Assembly (NCBI GenBank): GCA_913009515.1
Contig: CAJVYO010000003.1
Span: forward strand, 1 to 22,221
Reading direction: 5' to 3'
DNA length: 22,221 nucleotides
From: an uncultured Methylococcaceae bacterium
Lineage (GTDB): Bacteria > Pseudomonadota > Gammaproteobacteria > Methylococcales > Methylomonadaceae
Both the position numbers and the translations under genes were made by a program. Below the pieces are notes generated by a model. The model did not search any database. It was not told the origin of the DNA and was given only the letters and a program-made list of their open reading frames with translations. Shown here one piece after another: positions 14,465 through 22,221 of the stretch (within the stretch, counting starts at the first letter, position 1; each line of letters starts with the position of its first letter).

Positions 14465-16849
14465 TTAGAATTCATCCCATTCATCATCTTCATGCTGTAT
14501 CCCGACTAAAGGCTTAGTGGCGACAACAGCTGAAGCGTGAGGTTTAGGCTGACTAGCAGCTGCAACCGGAGAAGGTGTGGTTATTGTTGGTAACACAAAT
14601 TCATCATAACTGGAAAACGAAGAAGCCAGCACATCATTTTCACTTGGATTTAAGGTAAAAAAGTTTAATAACTTCATCATATTTTGCGAATGTTCATTCA
14701 TAGACACACTAGCCGCCGATGCTTCTTCCGCTAATGCCGCATTTTGTTGTGTAATTTCATCCATTTGTGAAATAGCGATATTAACTTGTTCTATTCCTTG
14801 AGATTGTTCGGTACTCGCAGAGGCAATTTCAGCAATAATATCACCGACGCCTTTCACGCCTCCAACAATTTCAGATAAGGCATCACCCGCCTCATTCACA
14901 AAATTTGTACCGGTACGCACACGTTGTATACTGGTTTGAATCAACTCTTTACTTTCACGAGCAGCCACTGCACTACGCTGTGCCAAATTACGCACCTCTG
15001 TCGCTACCACCGCAAAGCCTCGACCTTGCTCACCGGCTCTTGCCGCTTCAACTGACGCATTCAATGCTAATAAATTAGTTTGGAAGGCAATTTCATCAAT
15101 CACGCCAATCATTTCGCCGATACGGGTACTACTGTCATTAATTTCAGACATCGCATTCACCGCAGACACCACAACCTCACCGCCTTTTTCAGCTAATTCC
15201 CATGCTGAACTAGATAATTTATTGGCTTGCTGTGCATTGTCTGCATTGGTCTTCACGGTACTGGTTAGCTGTTCCATGCTTGATGCGGTTTCTTCTAAAC
15301 TTGATGCTTGAGATTCAACCCGCTCAGATAAATTATTATTACCACTAGCTATCTCATTCGATGCACTGACAATAAATTTCGATGAATCATTAATTTGACT
15401 AAATATAGAGCCTAATTTATCAATAGTGCTATTAATACTGGCACTACACTCGCCATACACACCGCTATAATCATTGGTGATTTGTTGTGTTAAATTACCA
15501 TTAGAAATATTATCCATAATATTATTAATGTCTAAGAACACTGGCTCTATCGCATCACTTAAATCATTAACCCCTGTACTTAAGGTCTCAAAAAAACCTT
15601 CTTTATTATTGAGATTAATGCGACTTGATAAATCCCCTTCTTTAACCGCAATCACAAGATCAGCGATTTCTTTTTCAACCGCTAATTCCTCAGTACGGTC
15701 AATCCACTCCACCACAATCGCTGAACATTCATTGCTTTCATTTAACACAGGATTTGCGGTTAAATTCATGGTATGAGCACCCACCTGAATTTCAGAGCTA
15801 AATGTACTACTCAAGGATTTTAAAATATTACGCTGATGACTCGGATTTTTATGAAACATATCAATATTTGCACCTAACAACTTATTAACTTCAAAGCCTT
15901 TAAACTGTTGTTTAATACTGTCTTCTGCCTTAGAAAATAGTTCCTTAACCGCAGGATTCATATAAATAATGTTCAAATTCATATCAGCAACCATCACCGC
16001 AGAACTCACACTATCTAATGCTTGCTTTAATCGTAATGATTCATTAGAAACCTGATTAGAATAGGCTAAGTCGGCATTAAGTTTAACTTGAGCCGAATAT
16101 AAATTTTGTAAATACAGCCCTATTTCATCATTTCGGCTTAAATCAATTTTATTTCTAAAATTATTATCGACTAAATTATGCAAAATATGTCGAGAATTTT
16201 TAATCATTTTCAACATATCATCAGCCACGCCATACAGTATGATGATAGCTAATAATAACAACGAAACCACCCCACTTAAATGTGCAAACTGTTCACTCTC
16301 AAACAGTGATTTCATGACACAAATATTAGGCAATAAAAATAACAGCGTCACCAACATCAATTTGAATTTAATCGGTATTTCTTTCACTTTTTTAAAGATA
16401 CACTTTATGCCGGTATCTTTAAGCTCTAATTCACTATTCGCATGCAATTTAGTATACAACGCTTCCGCTGTATTAATTTGAGATCGTGATGGCGCATAAC
16501 GTACGGATAAAAATCCCGTTACCTCACGCGTACCGGCTTTAAAAATAGGCGTTACATTTGCCTCAACCCAATAATAATCACCGGATTTTGTTCTATTCTT
16601 AATTAATTGTGTCCAAGGCTTATCGGCTTTTATAGTTGCCCATAAATCTTTAAACGCCGCTGCCGGCATCTCAGGGTGCCTGACTATATTATGGCTAGAG
16701 CCAACTAATTCCTCATAACTAAAACCACTAATTGCAACAAACTCATCATTTGCATAGGTAATAACGCCCTTTAAATCAGTACGCGTTACTAAAATAGTAC
16801 CTTCTTTCATGATGACTTCTGTATCTGTCACCGGCATATTAACTCTCAT
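14465..16849 (-). CDS. Aer-like methyl-accepting chemotaxis protein with two PAS domains and C-terminal EWDEF pentapeptide
   Basis: The 794-aa receptor is probably for redox or energy taxis. An N-terminal Aer-type PAS domain (about 18-125) carries YANDEFVAISGFSYEEL, HNIVRHPEMP and GDYYWVEANVTPI, a pattern typical of FAD-binding Aer homologues. Two transmembrane helices (about 162-182 and 191-209) have only a short loop between them, so both ends are cytoplasmic, as in Aer. A HAMP-like region (about 210-262), a second PAS (about 275-385) and another HAMP-like stretch (about 390-480) follow. The MCP signalling hairpin comes next, with the near-invariant tip EIAFQTNLLALNASVEAARA (586-605). A flexible tail of about 60 residues ends in EWDEF (790-794), matching the xWxxF docking motif for CheR/CheB. 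GAGGAA 8 bases before the ATG supports the start. It lies between the two cheW genes. Confidence 0.95.
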   Translation of the reverse strand: MRVNMPVTDTEVIMKEGTILVTRTDLKGVITYANDEFVAISGFSYEELVGSSHNIVRHPEMPAAAFKDLWATIKADKPWTQLIKNRTKSGDYYWVEANVTPIFKAGTREVTGFLSVRYAPSRSQINTAEALYTKLHANSELELKDTGIKCIFKKVKEIPIKFKLMLVTLLFLLPNICVMKSLFESEQFAHLSGVVSLLLLAIIILYGVADDMLKMIKNSRHILHNLVDNNFRNKIDLSRNDEIGLYLQNLYSAQVKLNADLAYSNQVSNESLRLKQALDSVSSAVMVADMNLNIIYMNPAVKELFSKAEDSIKQQFKGFEVNKLLGANIDMFHKNPSHQRNILKSLSSTFSSEIQVGAHTMNLTANPVLNESNECSAIVVEWIDRTEELAVEKEIADLVIAVKEGDLSSRINLNNKEGFFETLSTGVNDLSDAIEPVFLDINNIMDNISNGNLTQQITNDYSGVYGECSASINSTIDKLGSIFSQINDSSKFIVSASNEIASGNNNLSERVESQASSLEETASSMEQLTSTVKTNADNAQQANKLSSSAWELAEKGGEVVVSAVNAMSEINDSSTRIGEMIGVIDEIAFQTNLLALNASVEAARAGEQGRGFAVVATEVRNLAQRSAVAARESKELIQTSIQRVRTGTNFVNEAGDALSEIVGGVKGVGDIIAEIASASTEQSQGIEQVNIAISQMDEITQQNAALAEEASAASVSMNEHSQNMMKLLNFFTLNPSENDVLASSFSSYDEFVLPTITTPSPVAAASQPKPHASAVVATKPLVGIQHEDDEWDEF
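14468..14482 (-). other. Receptor C-terminal pentapeptide EWDEF (CheR/CheB docking motif)
   Basis: The last five receptor codons read E-W-D-E-F. In E. coli the NWETF tail of Tar/Tsr binds the CheR beta-subdomain and CheB, and Trp and Phe are the key residues; both are kept here at the right spacing. It sits at the end of a proline- and alanine-rich linker suitable as a flexible tether. Confidence 0.75.
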
Positions 16850-16911
16850 TATGAAACTTCCTCACCCAGCAATTTATAAAATTTGACACTCTCAACCCTA
16901 GTTATCATGCT

Positions 16912-17430
16912 TTAATTCTTATCACTTTCAGTATCGCCATTATCATCAATACCTTCTAATTTAAATAATTTTTCCACATCAAGAATCATTAACATGCGTT
17001 CATTTATTTCGACTAATCCATTAATAAACTCAATACTTACTTTCGCACCAAAATTAGGCGAATTTTGAATAATCTGACTGTCCACGGCAACCACATCAGA
17101 CACACTATCCACCACAAAACCCATAATACGCGTCACATCCTGAAAACTAAATTGCAACACAATCACAACCGTTAAATTATCATACTCTAAATTTCCTAAA
17201 TTAAAGCGTTCTCGCAAATCAATAATCGGCACAATATCACCACGAAGATTCACCACCCCTTTTTCATAGGCAGGTGTATTGGGAATCCGTGAAACAGGCT
17301 CCCAACTTCTAATCTCTTGCACGCTTAATATATCGACAGCATACTCTTCATTGCCTAATTTAAAGCTTAAAAATTGAGATAATATTTTAACTTTATCTTC
17401 TTGAAATGCTTGTTCTTTCACTGATTCCAT
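16912..17430 (-). CDS. cheW: Chemotaxis coupling protein CheW (first copy)
   Basis: This is a 172-aa CheW. It has the coupling fold with FLSFKLGNEEYAVDILSVQEI (about 22-42), RIPNTPAYEKGVVNLRGDIVPIIDLR (about 52-77), IMGFVVDSVSDVVAVD and FINGLVEINERMLMILDVEKLF. A short N-terminal extension and an acidic C-terminal tail (DDNGDTESDK) flank the fold. It begins 16 bases after the cheA stop, so it is very likely cotranslated with the kinase and is its main partner. The receptor gene follows after 62 bases. Confidence 0.95.
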   Translation of the reverse strand: MESVKEQAFQEDKVKILSQFLSFKLGNEEYAVDILSVQEIRSWEPVSRIPNTPAYEKGVVNLRGDIVPIIDLRERFNLGNLEYDNLTVVIVLQFSFQDVTRIMGFVVDSVSDVVAVDSQIIQNSPNFGAKVSIEFINGLVEINERMLMILDVEKLFKLEGIDDNGDTESDKN

Positions 17431-17446
17431 AACTATATGATGCTAT

Positions 17447-19588
17447 TTACTGGTTTGATAATTTAATAAGCCCCGGAATATCTAAAATCAGGGCAACGGA
17501 ACCATCGCCTAAAATAGTTGCACTTGATATGCCATCAATAGAGCGGTAATTTTTCTCTAACGATTTAATAACAACCTGTTGTTGACCTAATAATTCATCA
17601 ACAAATAAACCACATCGACTGCCATCTAAGCCATCAACTACCACCACCGTGCCTTCTATTAGATTTGATGATTTAACGGAGGTAATATTAAATATTTCGT
17701 GCAAACGAATAATAGGCAAATATTCACCGTGCAATAAAAAGGCTTCGCCTTTACCGACCACATGATTAATCTGTCCTTCTTCCATATTCATCGATTCAAC
17801 AATCGCAGAAAGTGGAATAATATAAGTTTCATCGCCTACCGTAATCGACTGCCCATCTAAAATAGCTAAGGTCAACGGCAAGCTAATACTCATGGTTGAA
17901 CCCACACCGAGTTCTGAATCAATTTCTACACTGCCGCCTAACTCTTGAATATTTCGACGTACCACATCCATGCCGACACCACGTCCGGAAACATCGGTTA
18001 ACTTTTCCGCCGTAGAAAAACCTGCCATAAAAATTAAATGATAAATTTGCTTGTCCGTTAAAATCGCATTGTCAGCAATCAGGCCTTTTTCTATCGCTTT
18101 TTGACGTAAGACTTCTTTATTTAAACCTTTACCATCATCTTTGACTTCAATAACAATATTACCGCCTCGATGATAAGCCGCTAAGGTAATTGAGCCGGTT
18201 TCAGGTTTGCCCTTTTTTAAGCGCTCTTCAGGAATTTCAATACCATGATCTAAACTATTACGCACTAAGTGAACCAAAGGGTCACTAATCATTTCAATAA
18301 CGGTTTTATCAACCTCGGTATTTTCACCGACCAATTTTAATTCTATTTTTTTCTCAAGTTTAAGGCTTAAATCATGTACTAATCGTGGAAAACGACTAAA
18401 CACAAAATTAATCGGCAACATACGAATATTCATAACGCTTTCTTGCAATTCGCGTGTATGGCGTTCTAACTGTGATAAGCCTAATTTTAATCTATCTAAA
18501 TTATCTGTTGAAAAATTCTCACCGGCTAAACTCAACATAGATTGAATAATAACTAGCTCGCCTACCATGTTAATTAAGCCATCTATTTTTCCAGTATCAA
18601 CACGAATCGATGCCGTATGTGAGGCTGCTTTTTTCTTTTCTGCTGATTTTTCTTTCGGTGCGACTATCACCGTCGTTTCATCGGTGATTTCTACACTTTC
18701 TTCAGTAGGCTCAGGCTCGGTAATTTCTTCAGCTGCTGCCATTACTTCCTGAACGGGTGCGACTATCTCAGGTAAAACCAGTGCTTGCGTATCATCCGTA
18801 TTATTTAATGGAACAACGACAGGATCGCGTAAAACAATACTTAAATCACATTCATCTTCAACCCATGCAAACACATCATCAATTTCGTCTTTGCCAACAT
18901 CTGCTGTTAACACTAAATCCCATGCAAGATAACAAAATTCTGGGTTCAAGCCATCAAGATTATCGGGTAAACCTTCTAAATTAATGGTTACGTCTAATTT
19001 ACCTAATTCAGCTAATTCTCTAAACATGCGCACAGGATCATTACCTGTGACTAATAAATCCTCGTGGGGGACAAATTTAATATCCCAAACAACAGGACTT
19101 GCTAACACACTTGCTTCAATACTTGCAGCGACAGTAGGTTCAGGTGTCACCGCTTCTTGAACCACTGGCGTCGACTCACTCTCATCCGTGGTGGATTGTG
19201 CTGAATTTAACTCAGTTTCTAATGATTTTTTATGCTCTGCAACACGCGATTCATCAACCGGCTCTTTCGCCTCAATCGCATTGAGCATTTCTCTTAAACA
19301 ATCAACTGAACCTAATAGAACCTCAACAGCTTGCTGAGTAACATCTCGTCGCCCATCACGCATTTCATCTAATAGCGTTTCCATGACATGCGTATAAGCT
19401 GCCACATTATCAAAGCCAAAGGTGCCACTGCCACCCTTAATAGAATGAGCCGCTCTAAAAATGGTATTAATCTCTTCGGAATCAACAGCTCCCATATCAA
19501 GATTTAATAATCCGGTTTCCATCGCATCCAAGCATTCGAAACTTTCTTCAAAAAAAACTTGGTGAAACTGCTCCATATCAATAGACAT
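17447..19588 (-). CDS. cheA: Chemotaxis histidine kinase CheA
   Basis: CheA autophosphorylates under receptor control and passes phosphate to CheY and CheB. The protein has 713 aa. P1/Hpt spans 1-105, with the phospho-accepting His48 in RAAHSIKGGSGTFG. After a linker, an alpha/beta domain at about 166-255 (WDIKFVPHEDLL...ELAELGKLDVT...DECDLSIVL) occupies the P2 position. An acidic, Pro/Glu-rich linker (about 258-322) follows. P3 dimerisation is about 325-395 (RVDTGKIDGLINMVGELVI). The P4 ATPase is about 395-570, with N-box HLVRNSLDHGIE, G1 VKDDGKGL and G2 GRGVGMDVV. The P5 CheW-like domain is 573-713. AGGG is 7 bases before the ATG. All catalytic motifs are intact. Confidence 0.97.
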   Translation of the reverse strand: MSIDMEQFHQVFFEESFECLDAMETGLLNLDMGAVDSEEINTIFRAAHSIKGGSGTFGFDNVAAYTHVMETLLDEMRDGRRDVTQQAVEVLLGSVDCLREMLNAIEAKEPVDESRVAEHKKSLETELNSAQSTTDESESTPVVQEAVTPEPTVAASIEASVLASPVVWDIKFVPHEDLLVTGNDPVRMFRELAELGKLDVTINLEGLPDNLDGLNPEFCYLAWDLVLTADVGKDEIDDVFAWVEDECDLSIVLRDPVVVPLNNTDDTQALVLPEIVAPVQEVMAAAEEITEPEPTEESVEITDETTVIVAPKEKSAEKKKAASHTASIRVDTGKIDGLINMVGELVIIQSMLSLAGENFSTDNLDRLKLGLSQLERHTRELQESVMNIRMLPINFVFSRFPRLVHDLSLKLEKKIELKLVGENTEVDKTVIEMISDPLVHLVRNSLDHGIEIPEERLKKGKPETGSITLAAYHRGGNIVIEVKDDGKGLNKEVLRQKAIEKGLIADNAILTDKQIYHLIFMAGFSTAEKLTDVSGRGVGMDVVRRNIQELGGSVEIDSELGVGSTMSISLPLTLAILDGQSITVGDETYIIPLSAIVESMNMEEGQINHVVGKGEAFLLHGEYLPIIRLHEIFNITSVKSSNLIEGTVVVVDGLDGSRCGLFVDELLGQQQVVIKSLEKNYRSIDGISSATILGDGSVALILDIPGLIKLSNQ

Positions 19589-19633
19589 TGAATACCCTGT
19601 ACACGTTCAAGAACAAAATAATATTAACTCAAT

Positions 19634-19996
19634 CTAGCCTAAAACTTTTTTAATCGTTTTAAGTAATTGGTCAGGATTAAACGGCTTTACAATCCAACCT
19701 GTCGCCCCTGCTGCCTTACCTTGCTGTTTTTTCTCCATACCCGACTCAGTAGTCAACATTAGCATAGGTGTAAATTTATAATCAGGTATGGCTCTTAAAT
19801 CTCTGATTAAAGTAATACCGTCTTTATTAGGCATATTCACATCGGTAACAATACAATCAAACACCTGTTCCTGAGCCTTAATCAGTGCATCATCCCCATC
19901 TACGGCATCAACCACCGTATAGCCCGCACCTTTCAGAGTGAAATTCACCATTTGTCTCATCGATGCAGAATCATCTACTGCCAATATTGTTGTCAT
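19634..19996 (-). CDS. cheY: Single-domain response regulator CheY
   Basis: This is a 120-aa receiver domain with D8/D9, phospho-acceptor D52 (DCIVTDVNMP), T82 (MLTTES) and K104 (IVKPF), so it is competent for phosphorylation by CheA. The switch aromatic that is Tyr106 in E. coli CheY is Trp101 here (GWIVKPF). It is the first gene of the chemosensory operon, 45 bases before cheA and 63 bases after the membrane-protein gene. A GGA is spaced 7 bases from the ATG. No good promoter is obvious in the short, very AT-rich gap, so it may have a weak promoter or be read from upstream. No cheZ or flagellar gene is in the window, so the output target (motor or other) is open. Confidence 0.94.
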   Translation of the reverse strand: MTTILAVDDSASMRQMVNFTLKGAGYTVVDAVDGDDALIKAQEQVFDCIVTDVNMPNKDGITLIRDLRAIPDYKFTPMLMLTTESGMEKKQQGKAAGATGWIVKPFNPDQLLKTIKKVLG

Positions 19997-20059
19997 TTTT
20001 TTTCCAAAATTTTTAATTAATTTATTCTATTCTCTTAAACTTTTTTATTTTAACATTGA

Positions 20060-20560
20060 CTATATCATTAGCAGTAACATAAACGACCCTAAGTAAGTAA
20101 TAAAAAAATATCCGACTGACCATATCCCGCCAATTTTCCAATCAAAATTAAACATACCCGATAATAAATTGGCAATAATAACAATAGACCATAATATCAA
20201 TGCAACCCCGATGTAAATAGGATAAATCATCATATCCGTCCCTTTGGCAAAAATATACCAAAAAGCAAGTGGCAGCGCTAAGGTATAAATAAAGTTTTCA
20301 CAGACTAAAATAGCCGTTAAAAACCGCTCAAAATTATATAAACCACCATCTTTTAATAACATGCCCCAAATAAAGACTAAGGTCACTAAAAACTCAATAA
20401 TTATCTGAATAAACGCTTCCACGGGATCATTAATATTCGCTTGAATAAAGAGTCCAACAACCAAATAAATACCTAAATTAATCCATAAAAACCGCCTATC
20501 TGTTGGTAAGTCTTCAGCATAACCTTGTAACCAACATAATGGTAAATAATCTCTCAACAT
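20060..20560 (-). CDS. Unknown integral membrane protein (about five transmembrane helices)
   Basis: I do not recognise the family of this 166-aa protein with confidence. It has a short polar N-terminus (1-23, MLRDYLPLCWLQGYAEDLP). About five hydrophobic helices follow, near residues 24-41, 47-69, 81-105, 111-134 and 143-166. A motif-like LLKDGGLYNFERF lies in the loop after the second helix. The overall look recalls small Yip1-like membrane proteins, but that is a weak impression. ACAGGAT about 8 bases before the ATG supports the start. It lies 26 bases after ftsK and 63 bases before cheY, so it is probably cotranscribed with ftsK. Confidence 0.7.
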   Translation of the reverse strand: MLRDYLPLCWLQGYAEDLPTDRRFLWINLGIYLVVGLFIQANINDPVEAFIQIIIEFLVTLVFIWGMLLKDGGLYNFERFLTAILVCENFIYTLALPLAFWYIFAKGTDMMIYPIYIGVALILWSIVIIANLLSGMFNFDWKIGGIWSVGYFFITYLGSFMLLLMI

Positions 20561-20586
20561 AATATTTATCCTGTTAACTTTAAATT

Positions 20587-22221
20587 TTATTCTTTATTTA
20601 AGACTCTACGCGAACCATTGCCTTCTGGCTCACTAACGACCTTATTTTCCGCCATTTGGTCAATCATTCTTGCTGCACGATTGTAACCGACTTTAAAGCG
20701 TCGCTGCACACTAGAAATAGATGCCTTTCCAGTCTCATTCACAAAACGCACTGCTTCCTCATAAAGTGGGTCTTTTTCATCAACTGCGTCAGTCTGTACA
20801 TTACTATTTTCTGAGCCTGATTCAATAATATTCATTGTATAGTTAGCCGACCCTTGGGCAACAATATAATCCACTACATTATGCACTTCTTGGTCACCCA
20901 CAAAAGCACCATGCGCTCGCACAGGAATACTGGTACCTGATGGCAAAAATAACATATCGCCATTACCCAATAACGCCTCCGCGCCACCTTGATCTAAAAT
21001 AGTTCTTGAATCAATCCGTGAAGACACTTGAAAAGAAAGCCGTGTCGGCACATTTGCCTTAATTAAACCCGTCAATACATCAACCGAAGGACGTTGCGTG
21101 GCTAAAATCAAATGAATCCCTGCTGCCCGTGCTTTTTGTGCTAAACGCGCAATGAGTTCCTCTACCTTTTTACCGACAATCATCATCATATCGGCTAATT
21201 CATCGATAACAATGACAATACTGGGTAATGTTGATAACACGGGATACGATTCACCTGCGGCTAAGGCACTCACGCTTTGATAAAGTGGATCACGAATGGT
21301 TTCGCCTTTTGCTGCTGCCGCTTCAATTAATTCATTGAAACCCGCTAAATTTCTAACGCCCACTTTAGACATTAATTTATAACGCCGTTCCATTTCTGCA
21401 ACCGCCCAACGTAATGAACTTTGAGCATCATTCATATCCGTCACCACAGGGGCTAATAAATGCGGTATCCCTTCATAAACCGATAGTTCCAGCATTTTAG
21501 GGTCAATCATAATCATTCTCACTTGCTCAGGCGTTGCCTTATATAACAAGCTTAAAATCATGGTATTAATCGCCACCGACTTACCCGAACCGGTAGTACC
21601 TGCAACCAATAAATGTGGCATTTTACCTAAATCAAAGGTCACAATTTTTCCAGCAACATCCTTGCCTAAGGCCAGCGTTAAACGCGATTTAGCCGATTGA
21701 AAAGTATCTGATGCAATCACTTCACGAAATTCCACCATTTCACGTTGTTGATTTGGAATCTCTAGCCCCACATACGGCGTACCTTCAATAATTTCTACCA
21801 CTCGCACGCTGGTAACTAACATGGCTCTCGCCAAATCTTTGGCAAGCCCCGTGACTCGACTTACTTTAATCCCTGGAGCGAGTAATAATTCAAAACGCGT
21901 AATAATAGGCCCCGGATAAACACCCATCACTTCAACTGAGACTTTATAACTTTTTAAAGCTTCCTCAACAGTTCTGGATAAATTTTCTAGCTCTTCCTCA
22001 GAATAGGCATAAATATCCTGCTCTCTGGTTTCTAATAAATCGATATGTGGACGCTGATAAATTCTTGGTTCTTTAATAAGCTCTACAGGGACTTCAATTT
22101 CCTCTACATCTAACGCAACAAAATCATCATCGTCTTTATTAAAATCAGCTAAATTGGTAAGAATATTAGCGGTTGTAAATTCAGCTTCTTTTTCAGCACT
22201 TATCTCACTGGCAATAACCTC
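20587..22221 (-). CDS. ftsK: DNA translocase FtsK, C-terminal part (gene runs off the right edge)
   Basis: FtsK is the septal DNA pump that clears and aligns chromosome termini for XerCD resolution at division. The frame is open without a stop to the last base, so the window holds only the C-terminal 544 codons; the membrane N-terminus lies beyond the right edge. Visible in order are an acidic linker (KDDDDFVALDVEEIEV), the alpha-domain entry PRIYQRPHIDLL, and YKVSVEVMGVYPGPIITRFEL. Then come Walker A GTTGSGKS (about 21577-21600), Walker B IVIVIDELADMMM, and the motor motif QRPSVDVLTGLIKAN. The winged-helix gamma domain closes the protein (about the last 65 residues, with RRFKVGYNRAARMID), reading the KOPS orientation sequences. 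The internal GTG at 21930 is not the start, because conserved FtsK sequence continues upstream of it. Confidence 0.95.
   Translation of the reverse strand, partial: EVIASEISAEKEAEFTTANILTNLADFNKDDDDFVALDVEEIEVPVELIKEPRIYQRPHIDLLETREQDIYAYSEEELENLSRTVEEALKSYKVSVEVMGVYPGPIITRFELLLAPGIKVSRVTGLAKDLARAMLVTSVRVVEIIEGTPYVGLEIPNQQREMVEFREVIASDTFQSAKSRLTLALGKDVAGKIVTFDLGKMPHLLVAGTTGSGKSVAINTMILSLLYKATPEQVRMIMIDPKMLELSVYEGIPHLLAPVVTDMNDAQSSLRWAVAEMERRYKLMSKVGVRNLAGFNELIEAAAAKGETIRDPLYQSVSALAAGESYPVLSTLPSIVIVIDELADMMMIVGKKVEELIARLAQKARAAGIHLILATQRPSVDVLTGLIKANVPTRLSFQVSSRIDSRTILDQGGAEALLGNGDMLFLPSGTSIPVRAHGAFVGDQEVHNVVDYIVAQGSANYTMNIIESGSENSNVQTDAVDEKDPLYEEAVRFVNETGKASISSVQRRFKVGYNRAARMIDQMAENKVVSEPEGNGSRRVLNKE

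Noticed and set aside
21928..21930. GTG at 21930 as the start of a short FtsK-like protein
   Set aside because: Reading upstream in the same frame gives further conserved FtsK sequence (PRIYQRPHIDLL and so on) with no stop up to the window edge, so the gene is simply cut by the window.

Overview
The window looks like chromosomal DNA of an AT-rich gammaproteobacterium. SlyX, two-domain MazG, PpnP, QueD, FtsK and a CheD/CheR/CheB chemosensory set all resemble proteobacterial proteins. The two-subunit NAD-linked formate dehydrogenase, with a fused NuoE-NuoF-type beta subunit, is the FDH1 type known from methylotrophs. A methane- or methanol-oxidising gammaproteobacterium (for example Methylococcales) is therefore a reasonable guess, but nothing in the window proves it.

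Layout. At the left edge lies a tRNA-Thr(UGU), cut at its 5' end, with a strong intrinsic terminator behind it. A compact plus-strand operon follows (218-3030): queD, a PerM/AI-2E-type membrane permease, mazG, ppnP and slyX. It meets the minus-strand genes at a bidirectional hairpin (about 3059-3088). Everything from there to the right edge is on the minus strand. In transcription order from right to left this is ftsK (cut by the window edge), a small unknown membrane protein, the chemosensory operon cheY-cheA-cheW-mcp-cheW-parA-STAS-cheR-cheD-cheB, the formate dehydrogenase pair fdhB-fdhA with its own likely promoter and terminator, and a Kef-type cation/proton antiporter.

The chemosensory operon encodes a complete signalling array: an Aer-like, PAS-containing redox/energy receptor, two CheW couplers, the CheA kinase and CheY. 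It also encodes an adaptation module (CheR, CheB, CheD), a ParA ATPase likely to position the array, and a STAS-domain protein. The receptor ends in EWDEF, which fits the CheR/CheB-docking pentapeptide (xWxxF). CheR carries the matching Gly-X-Gly loop in its beta-subdomain. The STAS protein carries four spaced EWD-like motifs resembling the receptor tail. That resemblance is the most interesting signal in the window.

Between cheB and fdhB (about 9661-9785, plus strand) is a relic of an IS200/IS605-family element. It holds the frameshifted last codons of a tnpB gene, the conserved GC-rich right-end hairpin and the terminal TCAA. This is the region that forms the guide (omega/re) RNA in TnpB systems. 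The right tip of the element appears to supply the stop codon of cheB. I saw no CRISPR array, prophage or rRNA.
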